From an uncultured Azohydromonas sp. (GTDB lineage: Bacteria; Pseudomonadota; Gammaproteobacteria; Burkholderiales; Burkholderiaceae_C): a stretch of DNA of 31,595 nucleotides. Positions within the stretch are counted from its first letter, which is position 1. Each line of letters opens with the position of its first letter. This document shows positions 1-7,424 of the stretch, piece after piece. Position numbers and translations under genes: made by a program. The notes under the pieces were generated by a model. The model saw only the letters and a program-made list of their open reading frames with translations, had not been told where the DNA came from and did no database searches. The stretch spans positions 1-31,595 of the forward strand of contig NZ_CALAOH010000098.1 in NCBI RefSeq assembly GCF_937926365.1. Reading direction: 5' to 3'.

Positions 1-122
1 ACGGCGCCGGTGGCGGGATTGAACACGTCCTGGCGCTGAGCGCCCTCGGTGACGGCCCGGCCGCCGATCCAGTGGCCGACGGTGGCGGCGGTGAGTTCTT
101 GAAGTCGTTCGGAAGCGCCCAT
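1..122 (-). CDS. mmsA: Methylmalonate-semialdehyde dehydrogenase (CoA-acylating), N-terminal fragment
   Basis: The first 40 codons of a leftward gene are present; the rest lies beyond the left edge. The ATG is at 122-120. The visible peptide contains HWIGGRA and DVFNPATGAV, the usual opening of the aldehyde dehydrogenase superfamily and particularly of MmsA/IolA proteins. These enzymes convert methylmalonate or malonate semialdehyde plus CoA and NAD to propionyl-CoA or acetyl-CoA in valine, beta-alanine or inositol breakdown. The catalytic Cys is not in the window, so the exact aldehyde substrate cannot be checked. The gene is divergent from the LysR gene at 234, with 111 bp between the starts, the classical arrangement of a LysR regulator with its target. 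Confidence 0.8.
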   Translation of the reverse strand, partial: MGASERLQELTAATVGHWIGGRAVTEGAQRQDVFNPATGA

Positions 123-207
123 GGAGTTGGTCTCGTGGTGTTTGTGTGCAGTCCTCCAGTCTAGGAAGCGGGCGCGTCGGCCACAATCGCAGCCTGCTGA
201 CCTCACC

Positions 208-223
208 GTTCAACGATTTGAAC
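208..223. promoter_or_regulatory. Palindrome in the mmsA/lysR divergent promoter
   Basis: GTTCAA-CGAT-TTGAAC is a perfect 6-bp inverted repeat with a 4-bp spacer, ending 10 bp before the LysR start codon. It contains the T-N(11-13)-A symmetry typical of LysR-type binding sites. Autoregulation together with control of mmsA is inferred. Confidence 0.5.
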
Positions 224-233
224 GATCGCCGCC

Positions 234-1172
234 ATGAGCGAACGCCTGCTGTCCCCCGTCCTGGCCGACCTGCACCTGCTCACGGTGCTGGCCACCACGC
301 GCAGCTACACCCAGGCGGCGAGGCGGCTGGGCATCTCCAAGGCCTCGGCGAGCATGCGCATCAGCGAGCTGGAGCGCGCCGCGGGCGTGCCGCTGGTGCG
401 GCGCAGTTCGCGCTCGGTGGCGCTGACCGAGGCCGGGCAGCAGCTGGTGGACGAGGTGGAAGGCGCCTTCGCCCGCATCGAGCAGGGTTTCAACGGCGTG
501 CGCGACCTGGTGGGGCAGCCGCGCGGCCTGGTGCGCGTGAGCGCGCCGGTGGCGCTGGGGCGGCAGGTGATCGGGCCGCTGCTGCCCGGCTTCCTGGCGT
601 CGTACCCGGAGATCCGGCTGGAGCTGGACTTGAGCGACCGCCTGGTGAACCTGGCGCAGGAGGGCTTCGACCTCGCCATCCGCCACACCCACGCGCCGCC
701 CGAGACACACGTGGCCTGGGCGCTGTGCGAGACGCGCACGTGGCTGGTGGCGCACCGCGACTACCTGGCACGGCACGGCACGCCCGAACACCCCTCGGAG
801 CTGGCGCAGCACCGCTGCCTGCCGTACCTGCGCGGCGGCGGCGTCCAGCGCTGGGACTTCGAGCGGGCGCTGCCGCGCAAGCGCGCCGAGCGCGTCAGCG
901 TACCGGTGGCCGGGCCCTTCAAGGCGAACAACAGCGAGTTGCTGCGCGAGGCGGTGCTGGGAGGCGTGGGCATCGGGCTGCTGCCGGACTTCTCCTGCGC
1001 CGCCGCGCTGCGCGAGGGTGCGCTGGTGGCGCTGCTGCCGCAGTGGCAGCCCGTGGGCTTCTTCGGCGAGCGCATCTACGCGCTGCGGCCCTATGCGCCG
1101 CAGGTGCCGCGCGCGGTGCAGTGCCTCGTTGATCACCTGCGCCAGCGGCTGGCGGGCGGCGTGGGCGCCTGA
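234..1172 (+). CDS. LysR-family transcriptional regulator
   Basis: 312 residues, normal LTTR length. The N-terminal winged helix-turn-helix spans about residues 12-70 (SYTQAARRLGIS, then ASASMRISELE, then LVRRSSRSVALTEAG). The remainder is a periplasmic-binding-protein-like effector domain with the common GVGIGLLPDF segment near residue 245. The ATG at 234 places the HTH at the expected distance; no strong Shine-Dalgarno sequence is seen. It is divergent from mmsA, so the parsimonious inference is control of mmsA and of itself through the palindrome at 208-223. The effector is unknown. Proteins of this subgroup (LTTRs with ARRLGISKASASMRI helices) often act as local activators of catabolic genes. 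Confidence 0.9.
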   Translation: MSERLLSPVLADLHLLTVLATTRSYTQAARRLGISKASASMRISELERAAGVPLVRRSSRSVALTEAGQQLVDEVEGAFARIEQGFNGVRDLVGQPRGLVRVSAPVALGRQVIGPLLPGFLASYPEIRLELDLSDRLVNLAQEGFDLAIRHTHAPPETHVAWALCETRTWLVAHRDYLARHGTPEHPSELAQHRCLPYLRGGGVQRWDFERALPRKRAERVSVPVAGPFKANNSELLREAVLGGVGIGLLPDFSCAAALREGALVALLPQWQPVGFFGERIYALRPYAPQVPRAVQCLVDHLRQRLAGGVGA

Positions 1173-1267
1173 GCAGGCTTCGGTGGCCGCACGCCGCGCC
1201 TGTCCCGGGGCGGCGCGGCTCTTGAAACTGCGACACTGGCGGGTTTCTTCCCGAGCTTTTGAAGATC

Positions 1268-2128
1268 ATGTTCGACAGCAACGAAACCCTGGAAGCCGCG
1301 CTGGCGCGCAACGTGCGCGATGCGCTGATGGAAGACATCGGCCGCTGCGACTGGACCGCGCAGCTCGTGCCCGCGGGCCAGCGCGTGCGGGCGCAGGTCG
1401 CGGCCAAGGAAGGCGCGGTGATTGCCGGCCGCCCCTGGTTCGACGCCTGCGTCAAGGCACTCGACCCCGCGGCCCGGCTGGACTGGACGGCGCAGGAAGG
1501 GCAGCGCGTGGAGCGCGGCACGGTGGTGGTGAGCATCGAGGCCGACGCGCGCGCGTTGCTCTCGGCCGAGCGCCCGGCGCTGAACTTCCTGCAGACGCTC
1601 TCGGCCGTGGCCACCGTCACGCGCCAGTACGTGGAGGCCATCCAGGGCCTGTCGCCCAACCCGCGCGGCTGCAAGGTGCTGGACACGCGCAAGACGCTGC
1701 CCGGGCTGCGCCAGGCGCAGAAGTACGCCGTGCGCGTGGGCGGCGGCCACAACCACCGCATGGCGCTGTGGGACGGCATCCTGATCAAGGAGAACCACAT
1801 CGCCGCGGCCGGCGGCATCCGCCCCGCGCTGGAAGCCGCCTTCGCGCTCAACGCCGGCGTGGACGTGCAGATCGAGGTGGAAAGCCTGGACGAGCTGCGG
1901 CAGGCGCTGGAGGCGGGCGCGAGGAACGTGCTGCTGGACGACTTCAGCTTCGAGCACATGGAAAAAGCTTGCGCGCTCAACGCCGGGCGCGCGGTGCTGG
2001 AGGTCTCCGGCGGCGTGGACCTGGACTCCATCCGCCGCATCGCCGCCACCGGCGTGGACCGCATCTCCAGCGGCAAGCTCACCAAGGACGTGCGGGCGGT
2101 GGACCTGTCGATGCGGGTGGTGGGCTGA
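1268..2128 (+). CDS. nadC: Nicotinate-nucleotide pyrophosphorylase (carboxylating), quinolinate phosphoribosyltransferase
   Basis: 286 residues if started at the ATG at 1268; a TTG at 1259 would add three residues. The enzyme joins quinolinate and PRPP to give nicotinate mononucleotide, CO2 and PPi in de novo NAD synthesis in the cytosol. Visible signature segments are NFLQTLSAVAT, LDTRKTLPGLR, KYAVRVGGGHNHR, LIKENHI, IEVESLDE, LLDDF and EVSGGV near the C-terminus, in family order; basic residues in the DTRKT and GGGHNHR segments bind the phosphates and carboxylates. Length and motifs are normal. It stands alone: nadA and nadB are not adjacent. Two intrinsic terminators follow the stop codon directly. 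Confidence 0.96.
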   Translation: MFDSNETLEAALARNVRDALMEDIGRCDWTAQLVPAGQRVRAQVAAKEGAVIAGRPWFDACVKALDPAARLDWTAQEGQRVERGTVVVSIEADARALLSAERPALNFLQTLSAVATVTRQYVEAIQGLSPNPRGCKVLDTRKTLPGLRQAQKYAVRVGGGHNHRMALWDGILIKENHIAAAGGIRPALEAAFALNAGVDVQIEVESLDELRQALEAGARNVLLDDFSFEHMEKACALNAGRAVLEVSGGVDLDSIRRIAATGVDRISSGKLTKDVRAVDLSMRVVG

Positions 2129-2132
2129 CGCA

Positions 2133-2170
2133 CAGGGCCATCAGCCGATGGCCCTGCCTGCTTTTTCTTC
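2133..2170 (+). terminator. Rho-independent terminator after nadC
   Basis: A perfect 10-bp stem (CAGGGCCATC, loop AGCC, GATGGCCCTG; 2133-2156) is followed by the T-rich stretch CTTTTTCTTC at 2161-2170. It starts 5 bp after the nadC stop codon. Confidence 0.9.
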
Positions 2171-2174
2171 ATGG

Positions 2175-2210
2175 CCGGGATGTGTGCGCTTCGCACCGTC
2201 CCGGTTTTTT
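2175..2210 (+). terminator. Second tandem intrinsic terminator
   Basis: CCGGGA (2175-2180) pairs with TCCCGG (2199-2204); inside it GTGCG pairs with CGCAC around a short loop. Six Ts follow at 2205-2210. It lies just after the first terminator and insulates the iron locus from nadC read-through. Confidence 0.8.
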
Positions 2211-2274
2211 CATGGTTCTTTGCGCCGCATCAAAAGCACCGTCGCGCCACGACCAGTTCTGAAAGTTTCATGCA

Positions 2275-2293
2275 ATTGCGAATCCTTATCGTT
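2275..2293. promoter_or_regulatory. Candidate Fur box upstream of the MauG-like gene
   Basis: ATTGCGAATCCTTATCGTT matches 13 of 19 positions of the AATGAGAATNATTCTCATT form of the Fur consensus by eye and lies 38 bp before the ATG at 2332. The feoA promoter has a better site at 7124-7142, which supports the reading. No binding data are available. Confidence 0.5.
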
Positions 2294-2331
2294 TGAATTC
2301 GTGGGCGCGAGGGGCGTCCGAGGGTCAGGTG

Positions 2332-3543
2332 ATGCGGTCCAGATTCATGAAACAGGTGCTCGCGGCGCTGGCCGCCGCGGTGCTGGCGGGTTGTGGTGGT
2401 GGCGGTTCCGGCGGCGGCAGCGATGCCGGTACGGCGGCGACGGAGGCGGCGCTGTCGGCGCAGGCGCAGTTGGGCGCGAAGATCTTCGTGGACCGGACGC
2501 TGTCGGCCTCGGGCCGGCAGTCCTGCCAGAGCTGCCACGACCCGGCGCGCGCGCATGGCGCGCCCGATGACCACGCCGGCCAGCCCGGCGGCAAGGACAC
2601 GCTGCCGGACCAGGGCGGCCGCAGCTCGCCCTCCATCCGCTACCTGAAGTTCAACACCAGCTTCGCCTTCGCCAACGACGGCACGCCCACCGGCGGCTTC
2701 TTCTGGGACGGGCGCGCCGCCTCGCTCAAGGACCAGGCCGGCGGCCCGTTCCTGAACCCGGACGAGATGGCCAACGACAGCGTCGAGGACGTGATCGCCA
2801 AGCTGGCCCAGGCGTCCTACGCGGCCGAGTTCCGCCAGGTCTTCGGCCAGGACATCTTCAGCCGACCGCAGGACGCCTACGACCGCCTCAAGCTCGCGCT
2901 GCAGGCCTTCCAGCAGGAGGACCCGGCGTTCGCGCCCTTCAGCAGCAAGTACGACGAGGTCCTGCGCGGCAAGGCCACGCTGACGGCGCAGGAGCAGCGC
3001 GGGCTGGTGCTGTTCAACTCGCCCGCCAAGGGCAACTGTGCCGCCTGCCACCCGTCGGCCAAGGGCGCCGACGGCTCGTTGCCGCTGTTCACCGACTTCA
3101 GCTACGACGCGCTGGGCGTGCCGCGCAACCCGAAGCTCAAGCCGGTGCAGGAGGACCCTGCTGGTTTCCATGACCTGGGCCTGTGCGACCGGGCAGGCTT
3201 CGACAAGGACCGCAACCGGGACCTGTGCGGCGCCTTCAAGGTGCCCACGCTGCGCAACGTGGCGCTGCGCGGCAGTTTCTTCCACAACGGCCGCTTCACC
3301 GACCTCAAGGAAGCGCTGACCTTCTACGTCACGCGCGACACCGACCCCGCGCGCTGGTACACGCAGCCCGACGGCAGCGTCGTGAGCTTCGACGACCTGC
3401 CCGAGAAGTACCGCCGCAACGTCAACCGCACCGAGGCGCCCTACAACCGCCAGGCCGGCGACGCGCCGGCGCTGACCGAGGCCGAGATCGACGACCTCAT
3501 CGCCTTCCTCAAGACGCTCACCGACGGCTACGTCGCGCCCTGA
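2332..3543 (+). CDS. Di-heme cytochrome c peroxidase/MauG-family lipoprotein
   Basis: 403 residues from the ATG at 2332, which has a GAGGG ribosome site 7 bp upstream; longer starts lack one. The N-terminus is a lipoprotein signal peptide ending in the lipobox LAGC (Cys21), then a Gly/Ser-rich linker. Two c-type heme motifs are visible: CQSCH at residues 65-69 and CAACH at 236-240, the two-domain layout of bacterial CCP and MauG proteins. VPTLRNVALRGSFFHNGRF near residue 305 is the conserved loop of the C-terminal heme domain. Such proteins reduce H2O2 or oxidise partners by long-range electron transfer in the periplasm. Place in an iron-linked locus, with a porin 44 bp downstream, suggests a redox role in iron handling; that is inference. 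Whether it is a peroxidase or MauG-like oxidase cannot be told by eye. Confidence 0.9.
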   Translation: MRSRFMKQVLAALAAAVLAGCGGGGSGGGSDAGTAATEAALSAQAQLGAKIFVDRTLSASGRQSCQSCHDPARAHGAPDDHAGQPGGKDTLPDQGGRSSPSIRYLKFNTSFAFANDGTPTGGFFWDGRAASLKDQAGGPFLNPDEMANDSVEDVIAKLAQASYAAEFRQVFGQDIFSRPQDAYDRLKLALQAFQQEDPAFAPFSSKYDEVLRGKATLTAQEQRGLVLFNSPAKGNCAACHPSAKGADGSLPLFTDFSYDALGVPRNPKLKPVQEDPAGFHDLGLCDRAGFDKDRNRDLCGAFKVPTLRNVALRGSFFHNGRFTDLKEALTFYVTRDTDPARWYTQPDGSVVSFDDLPEKYRRNVNRTEAPYNRQAGDAPALTEAEIDDLIAFLKTLTDGYVAP

Positions 3544-3587
3544 CGAGCGTGCCCATCGATTCCCGGCCTCCAGAAGAAAGTCCACCC

Positions 3588-4925
3588 ATGAAAGTCGATC
3601 CCCGTTTCGCCCTGCGGCCGCTGGCGGCCGCGCTGCTGCTGGGCTGTGGCCTGGCCCACGCCCAGAGCACTGGCGAGGCCGCGCTGATGCAGCGCCTGGA
3701 CCAGCTCGCCGCCGAGCTCGCCGCCGTCAAGGCCGAGCTCGCGACGCTGCAGCAGCAGCGCGCAACTGCCGCCGCGCCTGTCGCCCAGGCCGCGCCCGCC
3801 GCTCAGGCCGTGCCCGCCGCCCAGGCCGCGCCTGTTGCGGACGCATCGGGCAGTGCCCGCTACAGCGTGTCCGCGGGCAGCGCCACCGTGATCGGCGGCT
3901 ACGGCGAGATCAACTACAACCGCCCGAAGAACTCGTCCCGGGACGCCCAGGCCGATCTGCGCCGCGCCGTCCTGGGCATCCAGCACCGCTTCGACGACCG
4001 CACCAAGGTCGTGACGGAGCTGGAGGTGGAGCACGCCGTCGCCAGCAGCGGCGACGACGGCGAGGTGGCGCTGGAGCAGGCCTACGTCGAGCACCAGTTC
4101 TCGCCCGCCTGGGCCGCCCGCGCGGGCCTGTTCCTGGTGCCCATGGGCCTGATCAACGAGAACCACGAGCCCAACGCCTACTACGGCGTGGAACGCAACT
4201 TTGTCGAGACGGCCATCATTCCCAGCACCTGGCGCGAGGGCGGGGTGCAGGCCGTGGGCAGCTTCGACAACGGCCTGACGCTGCAGGCCGGCGTGGCTAC
4301 CGGTTTCAACGTCAACAAGTGGGACCCGGCCGAAGGCCGCGAGTCGCCGCTGGGCGCCATCCACCAGGAGATGCAACTCGCGCGCTCGCGCGACCTGTCG
4401 CTGTTCGGCGCGCTGAACTGGCGCGGCATCCCGGGGCTGCTGGTGGGCGGCGGCGTGTTCAGCGGCGGCGCCTCGCACGGCATCAGCGTGAACAAGTCGC
4501 GCGTGACGCTGTGGGACCTGCACGCGCGCTGGACGCCGGGCCGCTGGGACCTGGCCGCCGTGGTCGCCCGCGGCAGCATCAGCAACAGCGCCGCGCTCAA
4601 CAACGAGTTCGGCATCGTGGGCTCCGACGCGCCCATCCCGCGCAGCTTCGACGGCGGCTACGTGCAGGCGGCCTACAAGCTGTGGGAAAGCGGCAGCTAC
4701 AAGCTCAAGCCCTTCGTGCGCGTGGAGCGCTTCAACGTCGCGCGCCGCTATGCCGACGGCCTGGGGCCCATCGGCACGCCCGACGGCCTGCCCACCGAGC
4801 GCGTGCTCACGGCCGGCACCAACTTCGACATCGGCTCCGGCGTGGTGCTCAAGGCCGACTACCAGAAGTTCAAGCAGAACAAGGACCTGGATCGCTTCGA
4901 CCTCGGCCTGGGCTGGAGTTTCTGA
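3588..4925 (+). CDS. Outer-membrane porin with N-terminal coiled coil
   Basis: 445 residues from the ATG at 3588, preceded by AGAAGAAAG. A signal peptide ends near AHAQS (about residue 25). Residues 30-60 form a Leu/Ala heptad coiled coil (ALMQRLDQLAAELAAVKAEL), followed by an Ala/Pro/Val-rich linker of repeated AAPAAQA units. From about residue 90 alternating aromatic and polar strands predict a beta barrel ending in the C-terminal Trp-Ser-Phe typical of outer-membrane proteins. The layout resembles OprO/OprP-type porins, whose N-terminal coiled coil trimerises in the periplasm. It is in one transcription unit with the upstream di-heme lipoprotein and the FMN-binding gene downstream (2 bp gap). 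The permeant solute is unknown; a metal chelate or a role in the redox chain is a guess from context. Confidence 0.82.
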   Translation: MKVDPRFALRPLAAALLLGCGLAHAQSTGEAALMQRLDQLAAELAAVKAELATLQQQRATAAAPVAQAAPAAQAVPAAQAAPVADASGSARYSVSAGSATVIGGYGEINYNRPKNSSRDAQADLRRAVLGIQHRFDDRTKVVTELEVEHAVASSGDDGEVALEQAYVEHQFSPAWAARAGLFLVPMGLINENHEPNAYYGVERNFVETAIIPSTWREGGVQAVGSFDNGLTLQAGVATGFNVNKWDPAEGRESPLGAIHQEMQLARSRDLSLFGALNWRGIPGLLVGGGVFSGGASHGISVNKSRVTLWDLHARWTPGRWDLAAVVARGSISNSAALNNEFGIVGSDAPIPRSFDGGYVQAAYKLWESGSYKLKPFVRVERFNVARRYADGLGPIGTPDGLPTERVLTAGTNFDIGSGVVLKADYQKFKQNKDLDRFDLGLGWSF

Positions 4926-4927
4926 TC

Positions 4928-5467
4928 GTGCGAGTCCTGACCACGCTCGCCGTCCCGCTGGCGCTGGCGCCGGCGGGCGCCTTCGCCGTGGAGTACATGA
5001 CGGCGGAGCAGGCCGCGAAGCTGATGTTTCCGGACGCCGAGCGCTTCGAGGCGCGCGCGCTGGCGCTGGACGCCGCGCAGATGCAGCAGCTCGCCGCCCG
5101 CGGCGTGGCGCCGCGCTCCGCGCAGTGGAGCGTGCGGGCCGCGTTGCGCGGCACGCAGGTGCTGGGCTACGTGGTGGCGGACGCCGTGATCGGCAAGTTC
5201 GAGCTCATCGGCTATGCCGTTGGCCTGGCGGCGGACGGGTCGGTGAAGCAAGTTGAAATCCTGTCCTACCGCGAGAGCCACGGGCACGAGATCCGGCTGC
5301 CGGCGTGGCGCAGGCAGTTCGTGGGCAAGACGGCCGCGGCCCCGCTGCGCGTGGGCGAGGACATCGCCAACATCAGCGGCGCCACGCTGAGCTGCAGCCA
5401 CGTCACCGAGGGCGTGCGGCGCATCGTGGCGGTGGTGGAAATGGGAAGGAAGGGCGGGGGGCTGTGA
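4928..5467 (+). CDS. Periplasmic FMN-binding protein, covalently flavinylated type
   Basis: 179 residues from GTG at 4928, two bases after the porin stop. Residues 1-20 are a signal peptide ending in GAFA. The C-terminal half resembles the FMN_bind domain of RnfG and NqrC: a GYAVG strand, an ILSYRESHGHEI strand, and the flavinylation motif ISGAT (residues 149-153), where Thr153 would receive FMN through a phosphoester bond made by ApbE. An apbE gene follows in the same direction, which strongly supports this. The protein probably shuttles electrons in the periplasm between a membrane donor and an acceptor. The absence of Rnf or Nqr genes and the nearby feoAB suggest a dedicated role in iron reduction (inference). 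No ATG is available near the start. Confidence 0.82.
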   Translation: MRVLTTLAVPLALAPAGAFAVEYMTAEQAAKLMFPDAERFEARALALDAAQMQQLAARGVAPRSAQWSVRAALRGTQVLGYVVADAVIGKFELIGYAVGLAADGSVKQVEILSYRESHGHEIRLPAWRRQFVGKTAAAPLRVGEDIANISGATLSCSHVTEGVRRIVAVVEMGRKGGGL

Positions 5468-5521
5468 GGCGGGGTTGGGGGCAATCGCTGGCCGCAAGTT
5501 GACATGGCACGCACACCACCA

Positions 5522-5675
5522 CGTCATTCCCGCGAAGGCGGGAACCCAGGCGGTCCCCAAGCTGGCCGAAGCAAACTGGATGGCGAGCGAAGGTTTTGTT
5601 GGCGTCTTGATGCCTGCGTCGCCTCTGGCGTGCTGACGTGGGACCGCCTGGGTCCCCGCCTGCGCGGGGATGACG
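5522..5675. repeat. MITE/REP-like element with long inverted ends
   Basis: The left arm (5522-5558) begins CGTCATTCCCGCGAAGGCGG and the right arm (5640-5675) ends GCGGGGATGACG. Reversed and complemented, the arms match over about 36 bp with only three or four differences. About 80 bp of non-repeated sequence lies between them. The CGTCATTCCCGCG palindrome is a dispersed intergenic repeat in many betaproteobacteria. It has no ORF and fills the gap between the FMN-binding gene and apbE. Confidence 0.85.
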
Positions 5676-5706
5676 AAGTAGGGGGCGAACCGCTCTCCCT
5701 CGCGTG

Positions 5707-6519
5707 ATGCCAAGTCCCGCCGTGCCCAACCCTGTGCTCCCGTCGGAGCAGGGCGGCGGGTGCGTTCCGGGCACAACTTCCGCCTCCCCCTCCTGGCACC
5801 GCCGCGCCCGCCCGCTCCTGGGCACCCTGGTGGAAGTGGCCGCCGAGGCCGCCGCGCCGCCCTCCGCGCTGGAAGACGCCTTCAGCGCCATCGAGCAAGT
5901 GCAGGCCGCGCTCTCGCGTTTCGAGCCCGGCAGCGACCTGGGCCGCTTCGAGCGGTTGTCCGCCGGCCAGTCGCTGGCGCTGCACCCGGCCGGCGCGCGT
6001 GCGCTGCGCGCCGCGCAGGCGCTGCACACCCTCACCGGCGGCGCCTTCGACGTCGCCCTGGGCAGCGGCCGCTGGCGCTGCGAAGGCGGCCGGCTGTGGA
6101 AACTCGACGCCGCCACCCGGCTGGACCTGGGCGGCCTGGCCAAGGGCCACGCGGTGGACCGCGCCGTGGCGGCGCTGCGGCGCGCGGGCGCGCGCGCCGG
6201 CTGGGTCAACGCCGGCGGCGACCTGCGCGCCTTCGGCGCGGTGCAGCTGCCGCTGCGGCTGCGCGACGAAGGGCAGGGCGGCGTGCGCGAGCTGGGATTT
6301 CTGCACGAAGGTGCCTTCGCAACCAGCCACTACGGCCCCGGCAGCCGCAGCCGGCTGTTCGGCGCCAGGGAGAATGGCGGGCTTTGCCATGTCAGCGTGG
6401 CGGCGCCGCGCGCCCTGTGGGCCGATGCGCTGACCAAGCTGGTGGCGCTGGACATCGACGCGGTGCCGCCGCTGCTGCGGCGCCTGGGAGCACAGGCATG
6501 GGTCCATCCGAACCCCTGA
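5707..6519 (+). CDS. apbE: FAD:protein FMN transferase (ApbE family)
   Basis: 270 residues from ATG 5707 (a GTG lies directly before it). ApbE transfers FMN from FAD to a Ser or Thr of a target protein; the target is probably the FMN-binding protein at 4928-5467. Family motifs in order: LLGTLVEV (38-44), SRFEPGSDLGRF (70-81), GGAFDVALG (111-119), LDLGGLAKGHAVD (139-151), NAGGDLRAFG (168-177), FATSHYG (204-210) and ADALTK (239-244), the last carrying a metal-binding Asp. At 270 residues it is shorter than the usual 330-350, and no convincing signal peptide or lipobox is seen, unlike most ApbE proteins. Either the true start is elsewhere or this form works before export. The next gene overlaps its end by 22 bp. 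Confidence 0.9.
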   Translation: MPSPAVPNPVLPSEQGGGCVPGTTSASPSWHRRARPLLGTLVEVAAEAAAPPSALEDAFSAIEQVQAALSRFEPGSDLGRFERLSAGQSLALHPAGARALRAAQALHTLTGGAFDVALGSGRWRCEGGRLWKLDAATRLDLGGLAKGHAVDRAVAALRRAGARAGWVNAGGDLRAFGAVQLPLRLRDEGQGGVRELGFLHEGAFATSHYGPGSRSRLFGARENGGLCHVSVAAPRALWADALTKLVALDIDAVPPLLRRLGAQAWVHPNP

Positions 6520-7112
6520 AGAGAAACGCACCGGCAGCAGGGCCGCGCCAGTCGGCGTCCAGGCCGCCGCACGTCGCCGGCGCGGGCGGCGTGATCGACC
6601 TGGCCGTCGCCAAGCACCTGGCCGTGCGCCATGGCGCCGCAGCCCCGGGACCGGCGCTGACGGTCGCTGCCTGGCAGCGCGCGCTGCTGCTGGGCACGGC
6701 GGTGCTGCTGCTGAGCAGCGGTGGCACCTGGCTGGCGGTGCATTACCTGCTGGGCGCGGGCGCCGGGGAGCTGCCGCATCCGACGGAGCCCTGGCTGATG
6801 CGGCTGCACGGCCTGGGCGCCTTCGCCGCGCTGTTCGCCGGCGGCGGCATCGCCGGCGCGCACGTGGGCGCGGGCTGGCGCGTGTCGGCGCGGCTGGGCA
6901 CGCAGCGCCGCAGCGGCCTGGTGCTGTGTACCCTGCTGGCGCTGACCGTGCTCAGTGCCTACCTGCTCTATTACTTCGCGCCCGAGGACTGGCGCGGGCC
7001 CCTGGGCTGGGCCCATGCCGGCCTGGGCGCGGCGCTGGCCGCCACCGGCGGATGGCACGCGCGACGCCGGCTTTTGCGTTCTCGCAAATCCGCAGCAGAT
7101 ACGGTTCGTTAG
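6498..7112 (+). CDS. Four-helix membrane protein, possible heme-binding ferric-reductase-like subunit
   Basis: 204 residues from ATG 6498, which overlaps the end of apbE. After a hydrophilic N-terminal stretch of about 55 residues there are four hydrophobic segments: roughly 57-83, 97-122, 133-155 and 165-182. Histidines fall at helix ends or within helices (VHYLL, RLHGLG, AHVGAG, WAHAGLG), a spacing that could ligate b-type hemes. This resembles DUF4405/ferric-reductase-like transmembrane proteins that accompany ApbE and FMN_bind proteins, but I cannot assign a family with certainty. In context it would move electrons from the quinone pool across the membrane to the flavinylated periplasmic protein. 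GTG at 6590 is a possible shorter start. A Fur box follows immediately. Confidence 0.7.
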   Translation: MGPSEPLKRNAPAAGPRQSASRPPHVAGAGGVIDLAVAKHLAVRHGAAAPGPALTVAAWQRALLLGTAVLLLSSGGTWLAVHYLLGAGAGELPHPTEPWLMRLHGLGAFAALFAGGGIAGAHVGAGWRVSARLGTQRRSGLVLCTLLALTVLSAYLLYYFAPEDWRGPLGWAHAGLGAALAATGGWHARRRLLRSRKSAADTVR

Positions 7113-7123
7113 TCGCGGGTGAT

Positions 7124-7142
7124 AATGAGACAAACTCTCATT
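7124..7142. promoter_or_regulatory. Fur box in the feoA promoter
   Basis: AATGAGA-CAAAC-TCTCATT is a perfect 7-5-7 palindrome, the classic 19-bp Fur site geometry, and overlaps a -10-like GATAAT at 7121-7126. It lies 23 bp before the feoA ATG, predicting iron repression of feoAB independent of the upstream genes. Confidence 0.85.
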
Positions 7143-7165
7143 TAGGCAATCCGCCCCGCGAGCCG

Positions 7166-7408
7166 ATGCTGCTTTCCGACCTGCCCAACGGCGCCAGCGC
7201 CACCGTGCAGCGCGTGCTGCCCGAAGCCCCTCCGCTGGACGCCGCGGCGCTGCGCCGGCTGGGCGAGCTGGGCTTTCTGCCCGGCGAGCCGGTGCAGGTG
7301 CTGCGCCGCGGTCCGGGCGGGCGCGAGCCCATTGCCGTGACGGTGGGGCAGACGATGTTCGCGCTGCGCCTGGCCGAGGCGCGCTCCATCGAAGTGATTC
7401 CCGACTGA
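7166..7408 (+). CDS. feoA: Ferrous iron transport protein A
   Basis: 80 residues, an SH3-like cytosolic FeoA domain. Features seen: start MLLSDLPNGASATV, RLGELGFLPGEPVQVL (31-46), and ending VGQTMFALRLAEARSIEV, typical of FeoA, in which a small beta barrel packs against FeoB and modulates iron uptake. The ATG at 7166 gives the normal family length; longer in-frame extensions would run through the Fur box and are unlikely. It is 16 bp upstream of feoB and surely co-transcribed with it from the Fur-controlled promoter. Confidence 0.95.
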   Translation: MLLSDLPNGASATVQRVLPEAPPLDAAALRRLGELGFLPGEPVQVLRRGPGGREPIAVTVGQTMFALRLAEARSIEVIPD

Positions 7409-7424
7409 AAAGGCCCGAACGTCG

